Source: Aestuariibaculum sediminum
GTDB lineage: Bacteria; Bacteroidota; Bacteroidia; Flavobacteriales; Flavobacteriaceae
Reading direction: 5' to 3'
Assembly (NCBI RefSeq): GCF_014596945.1
Contig: NZ_JACVXB010000003.1
Coordinates: 540,432-604,431, forward strand
Length of the DNA stretch: 64,000 nucleotides
The notes under the pieces are model-generated. The model was not told where the DNA came from and did not search any database. It was given only the letters and a program-made list of their open reading frames with translations. Positions within the stretch are counted from its first letter, which is position 1, and each line of letters starts with the position of its first letter. Made by a program: the position numbers and the translations under genes. This document shows positions 1-9,035 of this stretch, piece after piece.

Positions 1-278
1 TGTATTCTTAAAAAATGCGTTGTAAAAGCATAAAACATGGGAAAAATAAGTACGTACCAAGGCACCTCTAATTGTTGAATTAGAAATAGTTCACATATTA
101 TATCTTTGTTAATGAGCCAGCGTTGCAGATTATTTAACGAAATAAAAAGCACCGTAAAATTTAAAAAGATTATGGCTTTATTAATCTTTTTCTTAACGCA
201 TAAGGTTACAAGATTAAATCCGAAACCTTGAATAACTCCAGCAATTAGGAAAAAGTCTATTATAGATTTTATACCCAT
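1..278 (-). CDS. N-terminal part of a membrane-anchored AraC-type regulator (runs off the left edge)
   Basis: Reading leftward from an ATG at 278 the frame stays open for 92 codons to the window edge. The translated piece begins MGIKSIIDFFLIAGVIQGFG and contains at least two hydrophobic segments (about residues 6-28 and 36-50) and a third around 74-90, separated by short basic loops. This is the look of the multi-span N-terminal region of flavobacterial regulators whose C-terminus is an AraC helix-turn-helix. The DNA-binding part lies outside the window, so the AraC label is inferred from the N-terminal style only. It is in the same direction as the hybrid sensor next to it but separated by 600 bp, so an operon is unlikely. 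Confidence 0.55.
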   Translation of the reverse strand, partial: MGIKSIIDFFLIAGVIQGFGFNLVTLCVKKKINKAIIFLNFTVLFISLNNLQRWLINKDIICELFLIQQLEVPWYVLIFPMFYAFTTHFLRI

Positions 279-881
279 ACAAAATTTACTAAAAACGTTT
301 TAAAAAAAATGATACAGGGACATATGGCTAATTAACTTTAACCTAGATATTATGCTTTCCAATTGATTGAATAACTCTAAGATAACAAAAAATGTCCTAT
401 TTTTTTTAATTCGGAAGAAATTATAATGACCCTATTTGTTTAATTATAAACAATCTAAAAATCATTTTAATTGTTAAGTAAAATAGTTAAAGGGAGGATA
501 ATTTTAATGCTATTCTACTCTCATACTGCACGAACACCATTACTAACCGGAAATTTATGTGCACCAGTAGTATCTAAATTATAGTTTTTTCTGCATTGCT
601 TTTTTATAATAACATAATACAGAAAAGCATCTAAGGCACTATTAATTAATCGGCTGCAAATTTTAAAATTTGTTTTCGATTCTGTTTTCATAAGTTAAAG
701 TTTTAGAGTTATAATGTTTAAATAAGTCAACTAAGAATTCATATAAAAGGATAATTAGTAAAGGGTCAAATTTGGTTGGTTGTTACAAATAACACTTGGT
801 TACAACAAGTTTATAAATTAATAAGCATAATAGCTTTCAATATTTTTGCAAGACCTAGGAGTATTATTGCAAAACCAGAAT
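279..881. other. Gene-poor 600 bp intergenic stretch
   Basis: No ORF of ordinary length is present. The stretch is very AT-rich. The one candidate is a 56-codon leftward ORF at 521-691 (listed separately). A gggagg motif at 492-497 stands 9 nt before a 25-codon rightward ORF (507-584), which I do not accept as a gene because it is so short. The promoter of the AraC-type regulator starting at 278 must lie in the left part, but no clear TAnnTTTG element could be fixed. Confidence 0.5.
521..691 (-). CDS. Possible 56-residue small protein, unknown
   Basis: An ATG at 691 opens a 56-codon frame ending at a TGA at 521-523. The product would be basic (KTESK, KKQCRKN) with a short hydrophobic patch (ALDAFLYYVII) and a polar tail ending VSNGVRAV. 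In DNA this AT-rich a 56-codon open frame is somewhat longer than expected by chance, and it is the only such frame in this gap. I recognise no family, and there is no convincing ribosome binding site. It could be a small gene, a remnant of a larger gene, or chance. Confidence 0.2.
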   Translation of the reverse strand: MKTESKTNFKICSRLINSALDAFLYYVIIKKQCRKNYNLDTTGAHKFPVSNGVRAV

Positions 882-3800
882 TTAATAGGTACTTGGCGGA
901 TCACCGAACTCTTCTTTAAAAGCGCGACTAAACCAGGAAGGGTCGGTAAAACCAACGCTGTAGGCCACCTCAGAAATGGTCCTATCTGTTGTTTGAATTA
1001 ATTCCTTAGCTTTTTGCAATCGAATGGAACGAATAAATAATGCGGTTGATTTATCTGTTATGGCTTTCAATTTTCTATAGAGCTGAGACTCGCTTAAACT
1101 CATACTAGATGCCAAAGCTGCGCTGTTAAAAGTACAATCATCTATATTTTCATGAATCAAATTAATTACCTTATCTATAAAAATAGTTTCGGTTTTGGCC
1201 TCAGTATTTCTATAGGTTTTAACAAAATCCTTTCTACTAAATTTATCAATCATTCGGTTACGAGTGGCAACTAGCTGTCTCAACCTAACCGTTAATTCTT
1301 TTTTATTAAAAGGTTTTATCAAATAAGCATCTGCACCACATTTTAACCCTTGAATACGATCTTTATCCAAGGCTTTAGCTGTTAATAGAATAATGGGAAT
1401 ATGATCGGTTATTGGATTTGATTTTAATGCCTTACAAACCTCAAATCCGTCTTTTTTTGGCATCATCACATCACAAACAATAATATCGGGAACATATTTA
1501 AGCGCCATTGCAATGCCTTCTTCACCATTTGGTGCGTGATAAATGGTGTAATCATTGTTTAAACAGGTTTTTAAATAATAAACAACATCCAAATTATCTT
1601 CTATTATTAAAGCAATGTCCTGCTCAATATCTGAAGTGAGTTCCATTGCACCGTGCGCTTCCTGGTCTGAATTATGTATATCAACTTCCAGCGTCAAACG
1701 GTGTTCCGGAGCAAATTCGGCGACATTCTTAACAGGTAACAATACTGAAAACTCACTGCCTTTGTTAATTTCACTGGTCACATAAACCTCACCTTCCATG
1801 AGCAGTACAAGTTCTTTTACTAAAGCTAGGCCAATACCAGTTCCCTGATATCCTCTTGATATCGAGTCGTCGACCTGATAAAATTTTTCAAAAACCAAAG
1901 GGATTTCATCACTTGAAAGTCCGATTCCTGTATCTATTATCTTGATGTGAAAATATTTTCCTGAAGAACTGTTTACAATACTAAGTTGCATAGTTACTTC
2001 TCCTTTTACCGCCGTGAATTTTATAGCATTCATTAAAAGATTGGTGACAATAGCATCAACCTTTTCCCTATCAAAATCCATAAAAAACACCTCTCTTTTA
2101 GAATAAAAGATGTACTTAATTTGTTTTTCATTTGCCAATGAAGAAAAGCTTTCGAATAAATATTTTAAATATAGAACGATATCTGCCTGCACATAATTTA
2201 ATTCCATTCGAGAGCTCTCTAATTTGGTTAAATCCAACATATCATTCACCAACTTTAATAAGTTTTTTCCATTGCGCTGCATTACGTTTAACGCGTTCAA
2301 CATAGAATGCACTCCCTTTTTACTGGCGTCGGATTTTAGATGATCTATTAACCCTAAGATAACGGTTAACGGGGTTCTAAATTCGTGTGTGATATTGGTA
2401 TAAAGTGAATTCTTTAAACCATCAATTTCCTGAAGCCGCTTACTTTCTGCTAAAGCTAGTTTTCTTGAAATGGTAAAATGATAAAACCAGTATGCAGAAA
2501 ACAAAATAATAAGCACATATATAATATAGGCTATACTTGTAGACCACCAAGGCGGTTTAATTATAATGTTCAATTCTAAAGGCGGTTTTAGCCATTCCTG
2601 CCCTCTAGAAAAACCATTTAACTGCAATTTATACTTACCCGGTGCTAAGTTTATAAAAGGTATTTCTTTACTGGCTAAAAAATTCCATTCCTTGTTTTGA
2701 GGTAACAGTTTATAAGCATACTGAATATTCTTATCGAACTGAAAGTCTATAGTTGAATAGGACAAAGAAAAAGGAAACTGATTATAATTAAATACTACCG
2801 TATTTGGATCTTCAGCCAAGGCCTTTGACATATTTTGTGACTTAACTCTTAATCCAGAAAAATACAATGGCTTTGGTTGATCTATTTTATCAATATCCTG
2901 TGGATTAAAATATGTGATACCATCAATACCTCCTAGATACAAATTACCATCTTCATCCTTAAACTTTGCGTGTAAATCGAACTCTCTGCCTTGTATATTA
3001 TCCGAAACCGCATAATGCGAAAACGTATAGGTCGTTGTATTAAATTTGGACATACCATTATTAGTTCCCAACCATAAATTACCGTAATCATCATCTTGCA
3101 CGATATAAATTAAATCATTTGGAAACTGACTTTGTTTCTTCCAGGATTTTACTGTAAAATCTTTTTTAAGTAAACCCAAACCTTCTCTAGTTCCTAACCA
3201 AACGTGTTCGTTTTTGTCTATGAGTATATCGTTAACGGAGTTATGGGGTAATGTATTAGAAACAGAATCTAATTTTATGACATTAGTAAATTGCGGAAGT
3301 GCATATGGTTTTTTATTAAATGACAACCGGCTTACCCCTTCTTGAGTTCCAATCCAGATATTATTCATTTTATCTACTCGAATACATTGGCCTGCATTAT
3401 TAACCAAGGAATTTTCATTTTGAGGGTTATTATAATATCGATAGATTTTATAAACATCATTCGATGTGTACTCCATCCTAAAAATACCTTGCTCGTAAGT
3501 AACTCCCCATAAATTACTATTATGATCTAAAGCAAGATCCATAATGAAATTCATGTTAATACTATTTGAATTATTGTGTTCGAAATAAAAATTCTTAAAC
3601 TTAGGTTTTTCCGGATTAAAGGATTTCAAATCAATCATACTCAATCCTCGTGTCGTACCAAACCACATACGTTCATGCGCCTTATCATGAACTATAGCCC
3701 TCACCACCGATCCTGCAATCGCGTTACTTTTATTCTGATTGTCTTTAAAATAATAAACTTTTTTAGATGTTATTAAGTTTAACCCTCCATCAGAAGTTCC

Positions 3801-4928
3801 AACCCATAGATGGTCTTCATTTTTATAAATAGAAAATATAATATCATCATTTAGAAGATGTTTACCCTTTTTACTTTTAGATATATTTTTAATATACGGC
3901 GCTTTAAAATTTAAAACATTAAGTCCGCTAGCGGTACCCACTAACAATTTATTGGCATCTAAATGAAGCATTGATCGCACCGTATTATTAGACAAACCTT
4001 TTTTAGAATCAACGATATAATCATACTTTCTGAGTACATTATAAGTATCGGCATTAAATAAGTACAATCCTCTGTCTGTAGCAATCCAAATATAACCGTG
4101 CTCATTTGTTAAAAAATCTACAACGTGTTTAGTTTTAAAGTCACCTGATACCTCAAGTTCATATTCTTTAATACTTTTTGTTGTTGTATTGTAAATATAA
4201 AAGCCTTCATAACTTCCAATAAGTAAGAGATTGTTTTTACGATAAATAGCCTGAACATTACCTGCTACCGACAATGTTACCGATGGCCTGTGGTGAAAAT
4301 TTTCAAAGCCAAATAATTGCCCTTTTAAATCACCAAGCCATAATGTATTTTCTTCATCGATAAACAAACACGTAACGTCTTTAATTTTGTAACGATATTT
4401 TGCATGAAATGTATTATCACCCTCATGAAACGTTAAATAATAAACCCCTTTATTTCTGGTAGCTACCCAAAGGCCACCATTAGAATCTGGTTCAATGCCT
4501 GTGATTGTTTCATTGTATACACCCTGACTCAGCTTTATTTTTATAAAATTATCAGTTTTAGCATCGTAATAAGACAAACCATTACCTTTTGTACCAATCC
4601 AAATACGTCCATTTAAATCTTTGGTAAGTTTGTTAATAAAATTCCCTGAAACACTGGTACTATCTGAGACCTTATTTTTATAAATTTTAAAATTATTTCC
4701 ATCGAAGCGATTTAAACCATCAGCCGTACCAAGCCAAACAAAACCCAAATCATCTACAACAATATCATTAACTGAAACTTGAGACATCCCATCATCCAAA
4801 CTATAGCGCTTAATCCTATAATCATGATTTTGAGCAAATAACCCCGAGGAAAGAAACAACATAAATAGCCAGGACCTAACTAAGATTAAGTTCATTCTTA
4901 AAAACAAATATTCATTTTTCCCAGCCAT
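882..4928 (-). CDS. Hybrid two-component system sensor/regulator (one-chain HTCS)
   Basis: This 1348-residue protein joins sensing and transcription control in one chain. In order: signal peptide, a two-bladed set of reg_prop beta-propeller repeats (about 37-690, many VWLGT/LWLGT repeats), a Y_Y_Y domain, a membrane span near 798-818, a HisKA domain with His848 in NITHEFRTPL, a HATPase_c domain (N box near 967, DTGIGL, GTGIGLALV), a receiver domain (1104-1226, phospho-acceptor Asp1153 in CDVMMPKKDG) and an AraC helix-turn-helix (about 1256-1348). All catalytic motifs are intact. The better start is probably Met12 (position 4895), which gives the clean signal peptide beginning MNLILVRSW. In Bacteroidota such proteins sense oligosaccharides and switch on polysaccharide utilisation loci. 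No SusC/SusD pair is in this window, so its target must lie to the left or elsewhere. Confidence 0.95.
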   Translation of the reverse strand: MAGKNEYLFLRMNLILVRSWLFMLFLSSGLFAQNHDYRIKRYSLDDGMSQVSVNDIVVDDLGFVWLGTADGLNRFDGNNFKIYKNKVSDSTSVSGNFINKLTKDLNGRIWIGTKGNGLSYYDAKTDNFIKIKLSQGVYNETITGIEPDSNGGLWVATRNKGVYYLTFHEGDNTFHAKYRYKIKDVTCLFIDEENTLWLGDLKGQLFGFENFHHRPSVTLSVAGNVQAIYRKNNLLLIGSYEGFYIYNTTTKSIKEYELEVSGDFKTKHVVDFLTNEHGYIWIATDRGLYLFNADTYNVLRKYDYIVDSKKGLSNNTVRSMLHLDANKLLVGTASGLNVLNFKAPYIKNISKSKKGKHLLNDDIIFSIYKNEDHLWVGTSDGGLNLITSKKVYYFKDNQNKSNAIAGSVVRAIVHDKAHERMWFGTTRGLSMIDLKSFNPEKPKFKNFYFEHNNSNSINMNFIMDLALDHNSNLWGVTYEQGIFRMEYTSNDVYKIYRYYNNPQNENSLVNNAGQCIRVDKMNNIWIGTQEGVSRLSFNKKPYALPQFTNVIKLDSVSNTLPHNSVNDILIDKNEHVWLGTREGLGLLKKDFTVKSWKKQSQFPNDLIYIVQDDDYGNLWLGTNNGMSKFNTTTYTFSHYAVSDNIQGREFDLHAKFKDEDGNLYLGGIDGITYFNPQDIDKIDQPKPLYFSGLRVKSQNMSKALAEDPNTVVFNYNQFPFSLSYSTIDFQFDKNIQYAYKLLPQNKEWNFLASKEIPFINLAPGKYKLQLNGFSRGQEWLKPPLELNIIIKPPWWSTSIAYIIYVLIILFSAYWFYHFTISRKLALAESKRLQEIDGLKNSLYTNITHEFRTPLTVILGLIDHLKSDASKKGVHSMLNALNVMQRNGKNLLKLVNDMLDLTKLESSRMELNYVQADIVLYLKYLFESFSSLANEKQIKYIFYSKREVFFMDFDREKVDAIVTNLLMNAIKFTAVKGEVTMQLSIVNSSSGKYFHIKIIDTGIGLSSDEIPLVFEKFYQVDDSISRGYQGTGIGLALVKELVLLMEGEVYVTSEINKGSEFSVLLPVKNVAEFAPEHRLTLEVDIHNSDQEAHGAMELTSDIEQDIALIIEDNLDVVYYLKTCLNNDYTIYHAPNGEEGIAMALKYVPDIIVCDVMMPKKDGFEVCKALKSNPITDHIPIILLTAKALDKDRIQGLKCGADAYLIKPFNKKELTVRLRQLVATRNRMIDKFSRKDFVKTYRNTEAKTETIFIDKVINLIHENIDDCTFNSAALASSMSLSESQLYRKLKAITDKSTALFIRSIRLQKAKELIQTTDRTISEVAYSVGFTDPSWFSRAFKEEFGDPPSTY

Positions 4929-5112
4929 TAAAACGCCACAAAAAGCCTAAAATTCAAAAAGTTACCCTATCAAATTTAACAAAAAATACATTAGAGTCTT
5001 AGGTTAAAATCGACGCTACGTATATTCTTCAATTTAGACAGTAATTTGAAAAAATTCCGTTAAACCTTTTACTAAATTTTCATTTAACACTCATTTTCAT
5101 TATATTACGAAT

Positions 5113-5487
5113 ATGATTTACGAAGACAAAGCAAAATATTCAGACATTCTAAAAAATTCAATTCATTATTTAGAGAATCATGGTTTTGAAAATATCAAAG
5201 CCGACATTGACGGTTACGAAACTCCAAAATCTTACTCCAAAGCTGGAAGTGATATATCTATTACACCCGATGTAGTAGCAACAAAGGAGGGACGCAAGTA
5301 TTATTTTGACATTAGTTTGAAATCAGAAAAACCCAAATTATTAAAATCGAAGTGGATTTTTCTAAACACCCTAAGCGCACTTAAATCTTCAAGGTTTAGA
5401 CTTATTACGGCCCGAGGACATTATGCATTTACTCAAGAAATGCTAGATTCTATTAACCTAAACAATAAAACTTTGATTAAAATCTAA
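5113..5487 (+). CDS. Conserved-looking 124-residue protein of unknown function
   Basis: I do not recognise a named family. The protein is soluble, with no signal peptide or membrane span. It has alternating predicted strands and helices, and a central stretch TPDVVATKEGRKYYFDISLK followed by a basic segment (KPKLLKSKW). A PD...(x)D-x-x-x-K arrangement of this kind is loosely reminiscent of the PD-(D/E)XK nuclease fold, but the spacing of the acidic residue and the lysine is not canonical, so this is only a suggestion. It is divergent from the hybrid sensor and 164 bp upstream of rpoD in the same direction. Confidence 0.7.
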   Translation: MIYEDKAKYSDILKNSIHYLENHGFENIKADIDGYETPKSYSKAGSDISITPDVVATKEGRKYYFDISLKSEKPKLLKSKWIFLNTLSALKSSRFRLITARGHYAFTQEMLDSINLNNKTLIKI

Positions 5488-5650
5488 TTTCTCGCAAGGC
5501 ACTTATAGTCTGTGACTTCAACAAATTTGAAGTGTCATATTAAAAGAAAAACAAAAATCATTTCATTTTTTTGTAACATTTTTTTGTCTTTTCACGTATA
5601 ACCAAATACAAAGTATTATTCATATAATTATTTACAGGAGCATTTTTTAA

Positions 5651-6514
5651 ATGAGACAACTTAAAATTACGAAGCAGGTTACCAATAGAGAAACGGCTTC
5701 GCTAGATAAGTATTTACAAGAAATTGGTAAAGTTGACTTGATTACAGCTGACGAGGAAGTAGAGTTAGCTCAGCGCATCAAGGCTGGTGACCAAATAGCT
5801 TTAGAAAAGCTAACTAAAGCTAATTTACGTTTCGTTGTGTCGGTGGCTAAACAATATCAAAACCAAGGTTTAACCTTACCCGATTTAATTAACGAAGGTA
5901 ATTTAGGTCTGATAAAAGCTGCACAACGTTTTGATGAAACACGTGGTTTTAAATTCATCTCTTATGCTGTTTGGTGGATTAGACAATCTATTTTACAGGC
6001 TCTTGCGGAGCAATCTCGTATTGTACGTTTGCCATTAAACAAAATTGGTTCGATTAACAAGATTAATAAAACTTTTGCTTTTTTAGAGCAAAGCCACGAG
6101 CGTCCACCAAGTGCAGAAGAGATTGCTAAAGAGTTAGACATGACTATTAACGACGTTAAAGAGTCTATGAAAAACTCAGGTCGCCATGTAAGTATGGATG
6201 CACCATTAGTAGAAGGTGAAGACTCTAATTTATACGATGTATTAAATAGTGGAGAGTCGCCAAATCCAGATAAAGAACTTTTACACGAATCACTTCGTAC
6301 AGAAATAGAGCGTGCTCTGGAAACCTTAACTCCTCGTGAAGCAGATGTAATACGTTTGTATTTTGGTTTAGGAAATCAACACCCAATGACACTTGAAGAA
6401 ATTGGAGAAACATTTGATTTAACTCGCGAGCGTGTTAGACAAATTAAAGAGAAAGCAATTCGCAGACTTAAACATACGTCTAGAAGCAAAATATTAAAAA
6501 CATATTTAGGTTAG
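5651..6514 (+). CDS. rpoD: RNA polymerase primary sigma factor RpoD/SigA
   Basis: At 287 residues this is the short Bacteroidota type of housekeeping sigma factor, lacking most of region 1.1. Region 1.2 lies at about 12-45. Region 2 includes [18 protein letters not shown] and the -10-binding WWIRQSI segment near 108-115. Region 3 is about 140-215, and region 4 ends with [20 protein letters not shown], the -35-type helix-turn-helix. The protein directs core polymerase to the phylum's TTG/TAnnTTTG promoters, which appear elsewhere in this window. An aggag motif precedes the ATG by 11 nt. The gene stands alone and is closed by two hairpin terminators. Confidence 0.97.
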   Translation: MRQLKITKQVTNRETASLDKYLQEIGKVDLITADEEVELAQRIKAGDQIALEKLTKANLRFVVSVAKQYQNQGLTLPDLINEGNLGLIKAAQRFDETRGFKFISYAVWWIRQSILQALAEQSRIVRLPLNKIGSINKINKTFAFLEQSHERPPSAEEIAKELDMTINDVKESMKNSGRHVSMDAPLVEGEDSNLYDVLNSGESPNPDKELLHESLRTEIERALETLTPREADVIRLYFGLGNQHPMTLEEIGETFDLTRERVRQIKEKAIRRLKHTSRSKILKTYLG

Positions 6515-6543
6515 TAACTATTTTACGACTAAATAAAAGTAAC

Positions 6544-6571
6544 AACAGTTACACATAACTGTTCGTTTTTT
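6544..6571 (+). terminator. First of two terminator hairpins after rpoD
   Basis: A perfect 7-bp inverted repeat (aacagtt at 6544-6550, aactgtt at 6557-6563, loop acacat) is followed by cgtttttt. The stem is AT-rich, so termination alone may be partial, with the stronger hairpin following 20 bp later. Confidence 0.55.
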
Positions 6572-6583
6572 GATTGATGAAAG

Positions 6584-6615
6584 AACCCCCGGCTGATTAC
6601 CGGGGGTTTATTTTT
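6584..6615 (+). terminator. Strong intrinsic terminator of rpoD
   Basis: Nine-bp perfect stem aacccccgg / ccgggggtt (6584-6592 and 6600-6608), 7-nt loop, followed by tatttttat. It separates rpoD from rpe. Confidence 0.9.
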
Positions 6616-6650
6616 ATACATTCTTTAACCATTTAGTGATATGGCTTTGC

Positions 6651-6658
6651 TATATTTG
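6651..6658 (+). promoter_or_regulatory. Probable -7 element of the rpe promoter
   Basis: TATATTTG fits the Bacteroidota TAnnTTTG consensus exactly and lies 26 bp before the rpe ATG, downstream of the rpoD terminator. No clear TTG at the -33 distance is visible, so the call rests on the -7 box and its position. Confidence 0.5.
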
Positions 6659-6684
6659 CAAAAAAATCACAAAAAACACTTAAC

Positions 6685-7347
6685 ATGAGTTCTAAATTAA
6701 TTGCTCCTTCACTTCTAGCTGCCGATTTTGCAAATCTTCAACGCGATATTGAAATGGTAAATCAAAGTGAAGCTGATTGGTTTCATATTGACATCATGGA
6801 TGGTGTTTTTGTGCCAAATATTTCTTTTGGTATGCCTGTATTGGAAGCCATTGGCAGACATGCAAAAAAAACTCTGGACGTACATTTAATGATTGTAGAT
6901 CCAGACCGCTATATTAAAACTTTTGCCGATTTGGGAAGTAACGTTTTAACCGTACACTACGAAGCTTGTCCACACTTACACAGAACACTACAAGCTATAA
7001 AAGCTGAAGGCATGAAAGCAGGCGTATCGCTAAACCCACACACAAACATATCACTTTTAGAAGATACCATAAATGATATTGATTTAGTTCTTATTATGAG
7101 CGTAAATCCCGGTTTTGGGGGACAAAGTTTTATTGAAAATACTTATGAAAAAGTAAAACAACTTAAGGCTTTAATAGAACGCAAAGGTGCTTCTACAATT
7201 ATTGAAATAGACGGCGGCGTTACCAACAAAAATGCTAAAGCATTAGTTGAAGCTGGAGCCGATGTTTTAGTTGCTGGAAGCTATGTTTTTAAAAGTGAAA
7301 CACCAATTGAAACTATTAAAGACTTAAGAGCTTTAGCTAATTCTTAA
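6685..7347 (+). CDS. rpe: Ribulose-phosphate 3-epimerase
   Basis: This 220-residue cytosolic TIM-barrel enzyme interconverts ribulose 5-phosphate and xylulose 5-phosphate in the pentose phosphate pathway. Signature motifs are present: SLLAADFANL at the N-terminus, the metal-binding HIDIMDGVFVPNISFG (about 34-49), LDVHLMI, VNPGFGGQSFI (about 140-150) and IEIDGGV (about 173-179), which supplies the second catalytic Asp. The length is normal for the family. It is convergent with the CBS genes, and its stop overlaps the end of the neighbouring CBS gene by 4 bp. Confidence 0.97.
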   Translation: MSSKLIAPSLLAADFANLQRDIEMVNQSEADWFHIDIMDGVFVPNISFGMPVLEAIGRHAKKTLDVHLMIVDPDRYIKTFADLGSNVLTVHYEACPHLHRTLQAIKAEGMKAGVSLNPHTNISLLEDTINDIDLVLIMSVNPGFGGQSFIENTYEKVKQLKALIERKGASTIIEIDGGVTNKNAKALVEAGADVLVAGSYVFKSETPIETIKDLRALANS

Positions 7348-7760
7348 AAATTCTTAGAATAAAATTTCAACAAATCTCTTGTTGTAATTATACCTATTAG
7401 CATACCCTCCTCTACAACAGGCAAGGCATGAAAAGGACTATTCGACAAAATGGTTGCAGCCTCTTTTATTGAAGTTGATGGTGGTATGGTTACCACTTGT
7501 TTGGTCATAACCTGCTCAATAGTATAACTATTATATACTACAGTATTCACATCATGCTCGTCGGCAGAAGCCTCTGCTAAACTTATTTTTTGAAGATCGG
7601 TAAAACTGAGCATTCCTATAACCACATCGGTGCAAACCACAGGAATATGTTTTATACGGTATCTCTTAAATAGCATTTCAGCACGTTCTAAATCGTCGTT
7701 TCTATTTAGTGCTATAACATCTTTTGTCATAATATCTGAAACGGGTATTAAGGCTCTCAT
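7344..7760 (-). CDS. CBS-domain pair protein (second of two)
   Basis: The 138 residues hold nothing but two CBS motifs (about 7-62 and 82-136), forming one Bateman module. Each contains the typical MTKDVI/MTKQVV opening, HIPVV / HALPVV strand and GMLSFTDL / GIITTRDLL closing helix. Bateman modules bind adenine nucleotides and usually regulate a partner. Here there is no attached effector domain. It lies 32 bp downstream of a close paralogue in the same direction, so the two are probably co-transcribed and may form heteromers. The target is unknown. Confidence 0.9.
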   Translation of the reverse strand: MRALIPVSDIMTKDVIALNRNDDLERAEMLFKRYRIKHIPVVCTDVVIGMLSFTDLQKISLAEASADEHDVNTVVYNSYTIEQVMTKQVVTIPPSTSIKEAATILSNSPFHALPVVEEGMLIGIITTRDLLKFYSKNF

Positions 7761-7792
7761 GGTTTGATTATTTATTAGTTAGTAATTCAAAT

Positions 7793-8212
7793 TCAATAGT
7801 GATTCAATAAAAATTTAATAATATCTGTAGTAGTAACAATACCTATTAACCTATTACTATCAACCACAGGTAATGCATGAAATTCCTTGGAGGCAAAAAT
7901 TTCTGCAACGTCCTTTATTGATGTATTACTGGTTATGGATACCACATTTTTAGTCATAACTTGCCTTACTTTAAACATGTTGTAAACCAATACATCGGCA
8001 TCGTCTCTCTCTTGATCTGTTAAATCAGCGAAACTTAATCGAAGTATATCATTATAACTCAATATACCTTTTATATGAAAACCGGACACTACCGGAATAT
8101 GCCGAATATGATGTTCCTTAAACATATGCTCAGCAGTTTCTAAACTATCGTTTTCCTTTAATGTAATCACTGGGGTAGTCATTATCATTGAAACAGGTGT
8201 ATTGCGTATCAT
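7793..8212 (-). CDS. CBS-domain pair protein (first of two)
   Basis: At 139 residues it is a paralogue of the downstream gene, with the same two-CBS layout (MTTPVITL...HIPVV...SYNDILRLS, then MTKNVVSI...HALPVV...GIVTTTDIIKF). The close match in length, spacing and motif order indicates a tandem duplication. No other domain, signal peptide or membrane span is visible. Likely a cytosolic adenylate-binding regulator, partner unknown. Confidence 0.9.
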   Translation of the reverse strand: MIRNTPVSMIMTTPVITLKENDSLETAEHMFKEHHIRHIPVVSGFHIKGILSYNDILRLSFADLTDQERDDADVLVYNMFKVRQVMTKNVVSITSNTSIKDVAEIFASKEFHALPVVDSNRLIGIVTTTDIIKFLLNHY

Positions 8213-8454
8213 AGTGTTACAATTTTTACTTAATAAAAGTAGTAAAGCTTAAAAACAACATTTATGATATATATCATTGCATATTAAATTTTTACATCGT
8301 ATCTATAAAGATGAAATTGACTTATAGTCGATTAAGTTTTATAAATCACCTAATTTTTATTAACTTTTTAATTACCAACTTTTTAGCGATTTATAAAACA
8401 CATTCTCCCCCAAAGCGTGCTTATATCAAAAAGCTAATCTTTAAACTAATAATT

Positions 8455-9012
8455 ATGAAAAGCAAAACATTTTTTACAAAAAGTAAAATATTACTTTTTG
8501 TTCTGAGCATGATGATTTACTCTTGTTCTAACGAGTCGATGATGCCTCAAGAAGACATTGATAATGCTGTTAACAGTAAAATGAGTCTTAAAAAAAATGC
8601 TGACAATAGCACTAAATTTCATTTTACGACATCGCTAAAATCTTCCAATGAAGTACCACCTAACGATTCTCAAGCCGCAGGTGTAGCCATCGTAACGATT
8701 AACAAGGAAGAAACCATGATACATTACAAACTTATTGTGGCCAATATTGAAAATGTAAGAATGGCACATTTTCATAAAGGTATGGCCGGTACTAACGGTG
8801 GTGTTGTAGCCTGGCTTTATAATAATTTAGATGGACAACCTTCAGGTCCGTCCAATGGCGTAATAGCCGAAGGCTACATAACCTCAGAAGGCGTTATTGG
8901 TGCTTTAGCAGGTGATATGGATGCATTAATAGAAGCGATTAGAAATGGCGAAATATATGTAAACGTGCATACACAAGCTGTAGGTTCTGGAGAAATAAGA
9001 GGGCAATTATAA
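8455..9012 (+). CDS. CHRD-domain lipoprotein
   Basis: The start is placed at 8455 rather than the longer in-frame ATG at 8311, because MKSKTFFTKSKILLFVLSMM leads straight into a lipobox ending YSC, giving a lipoprotein signal peptide. The mature part (about residues 55-185) is a CHRD domain: FTTSLKSSNEVPP, a conserved AHFHKG, GVVAWLYNN, and the closing VYVNVHT...GEIRGQL. CHRD domains are named after chordin; the bacterial members are envelope or secreted proteins of unknown role. It stands alone and is convergent with the metallopeptidase gene. Confidence 0.88.
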   Translation: MKSKTFFTKSKILLFVLSMMIYSCSNESMMPQEDIDNAVNSKMSLKKNADNSTKFHFTTSLKSSNEVPPNDSQAAGVAIVTINKEETMIHYKLIVANIENVRMAHFHKGMAGTNGGVVAWLYNNLDGQPSGPSNGVIAEGYITSEGVIGALAGDMDALIEAIRNGEIYVNVHTQAVGSGEIRGQL

Positions 9013-9035
9013 CAGTAAGCCTGAAATATAAAAAG

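Noticed and set aside
507..584. 25-codon rightward ORF with a gggagg motif 9 nt upstream
   Set aside because: Too short to support, overlaps the leftward candidate ORF, and strong Shine-Dalgarno sequences are rare in this phylum, so the motif is weak evidence.
5520..5540. Hairpin acttcaa / ttgaagt before rpoD as a terminator
   Set aside because: No T tract follows in either direction that would fit the gene ahead of it; left without a call.
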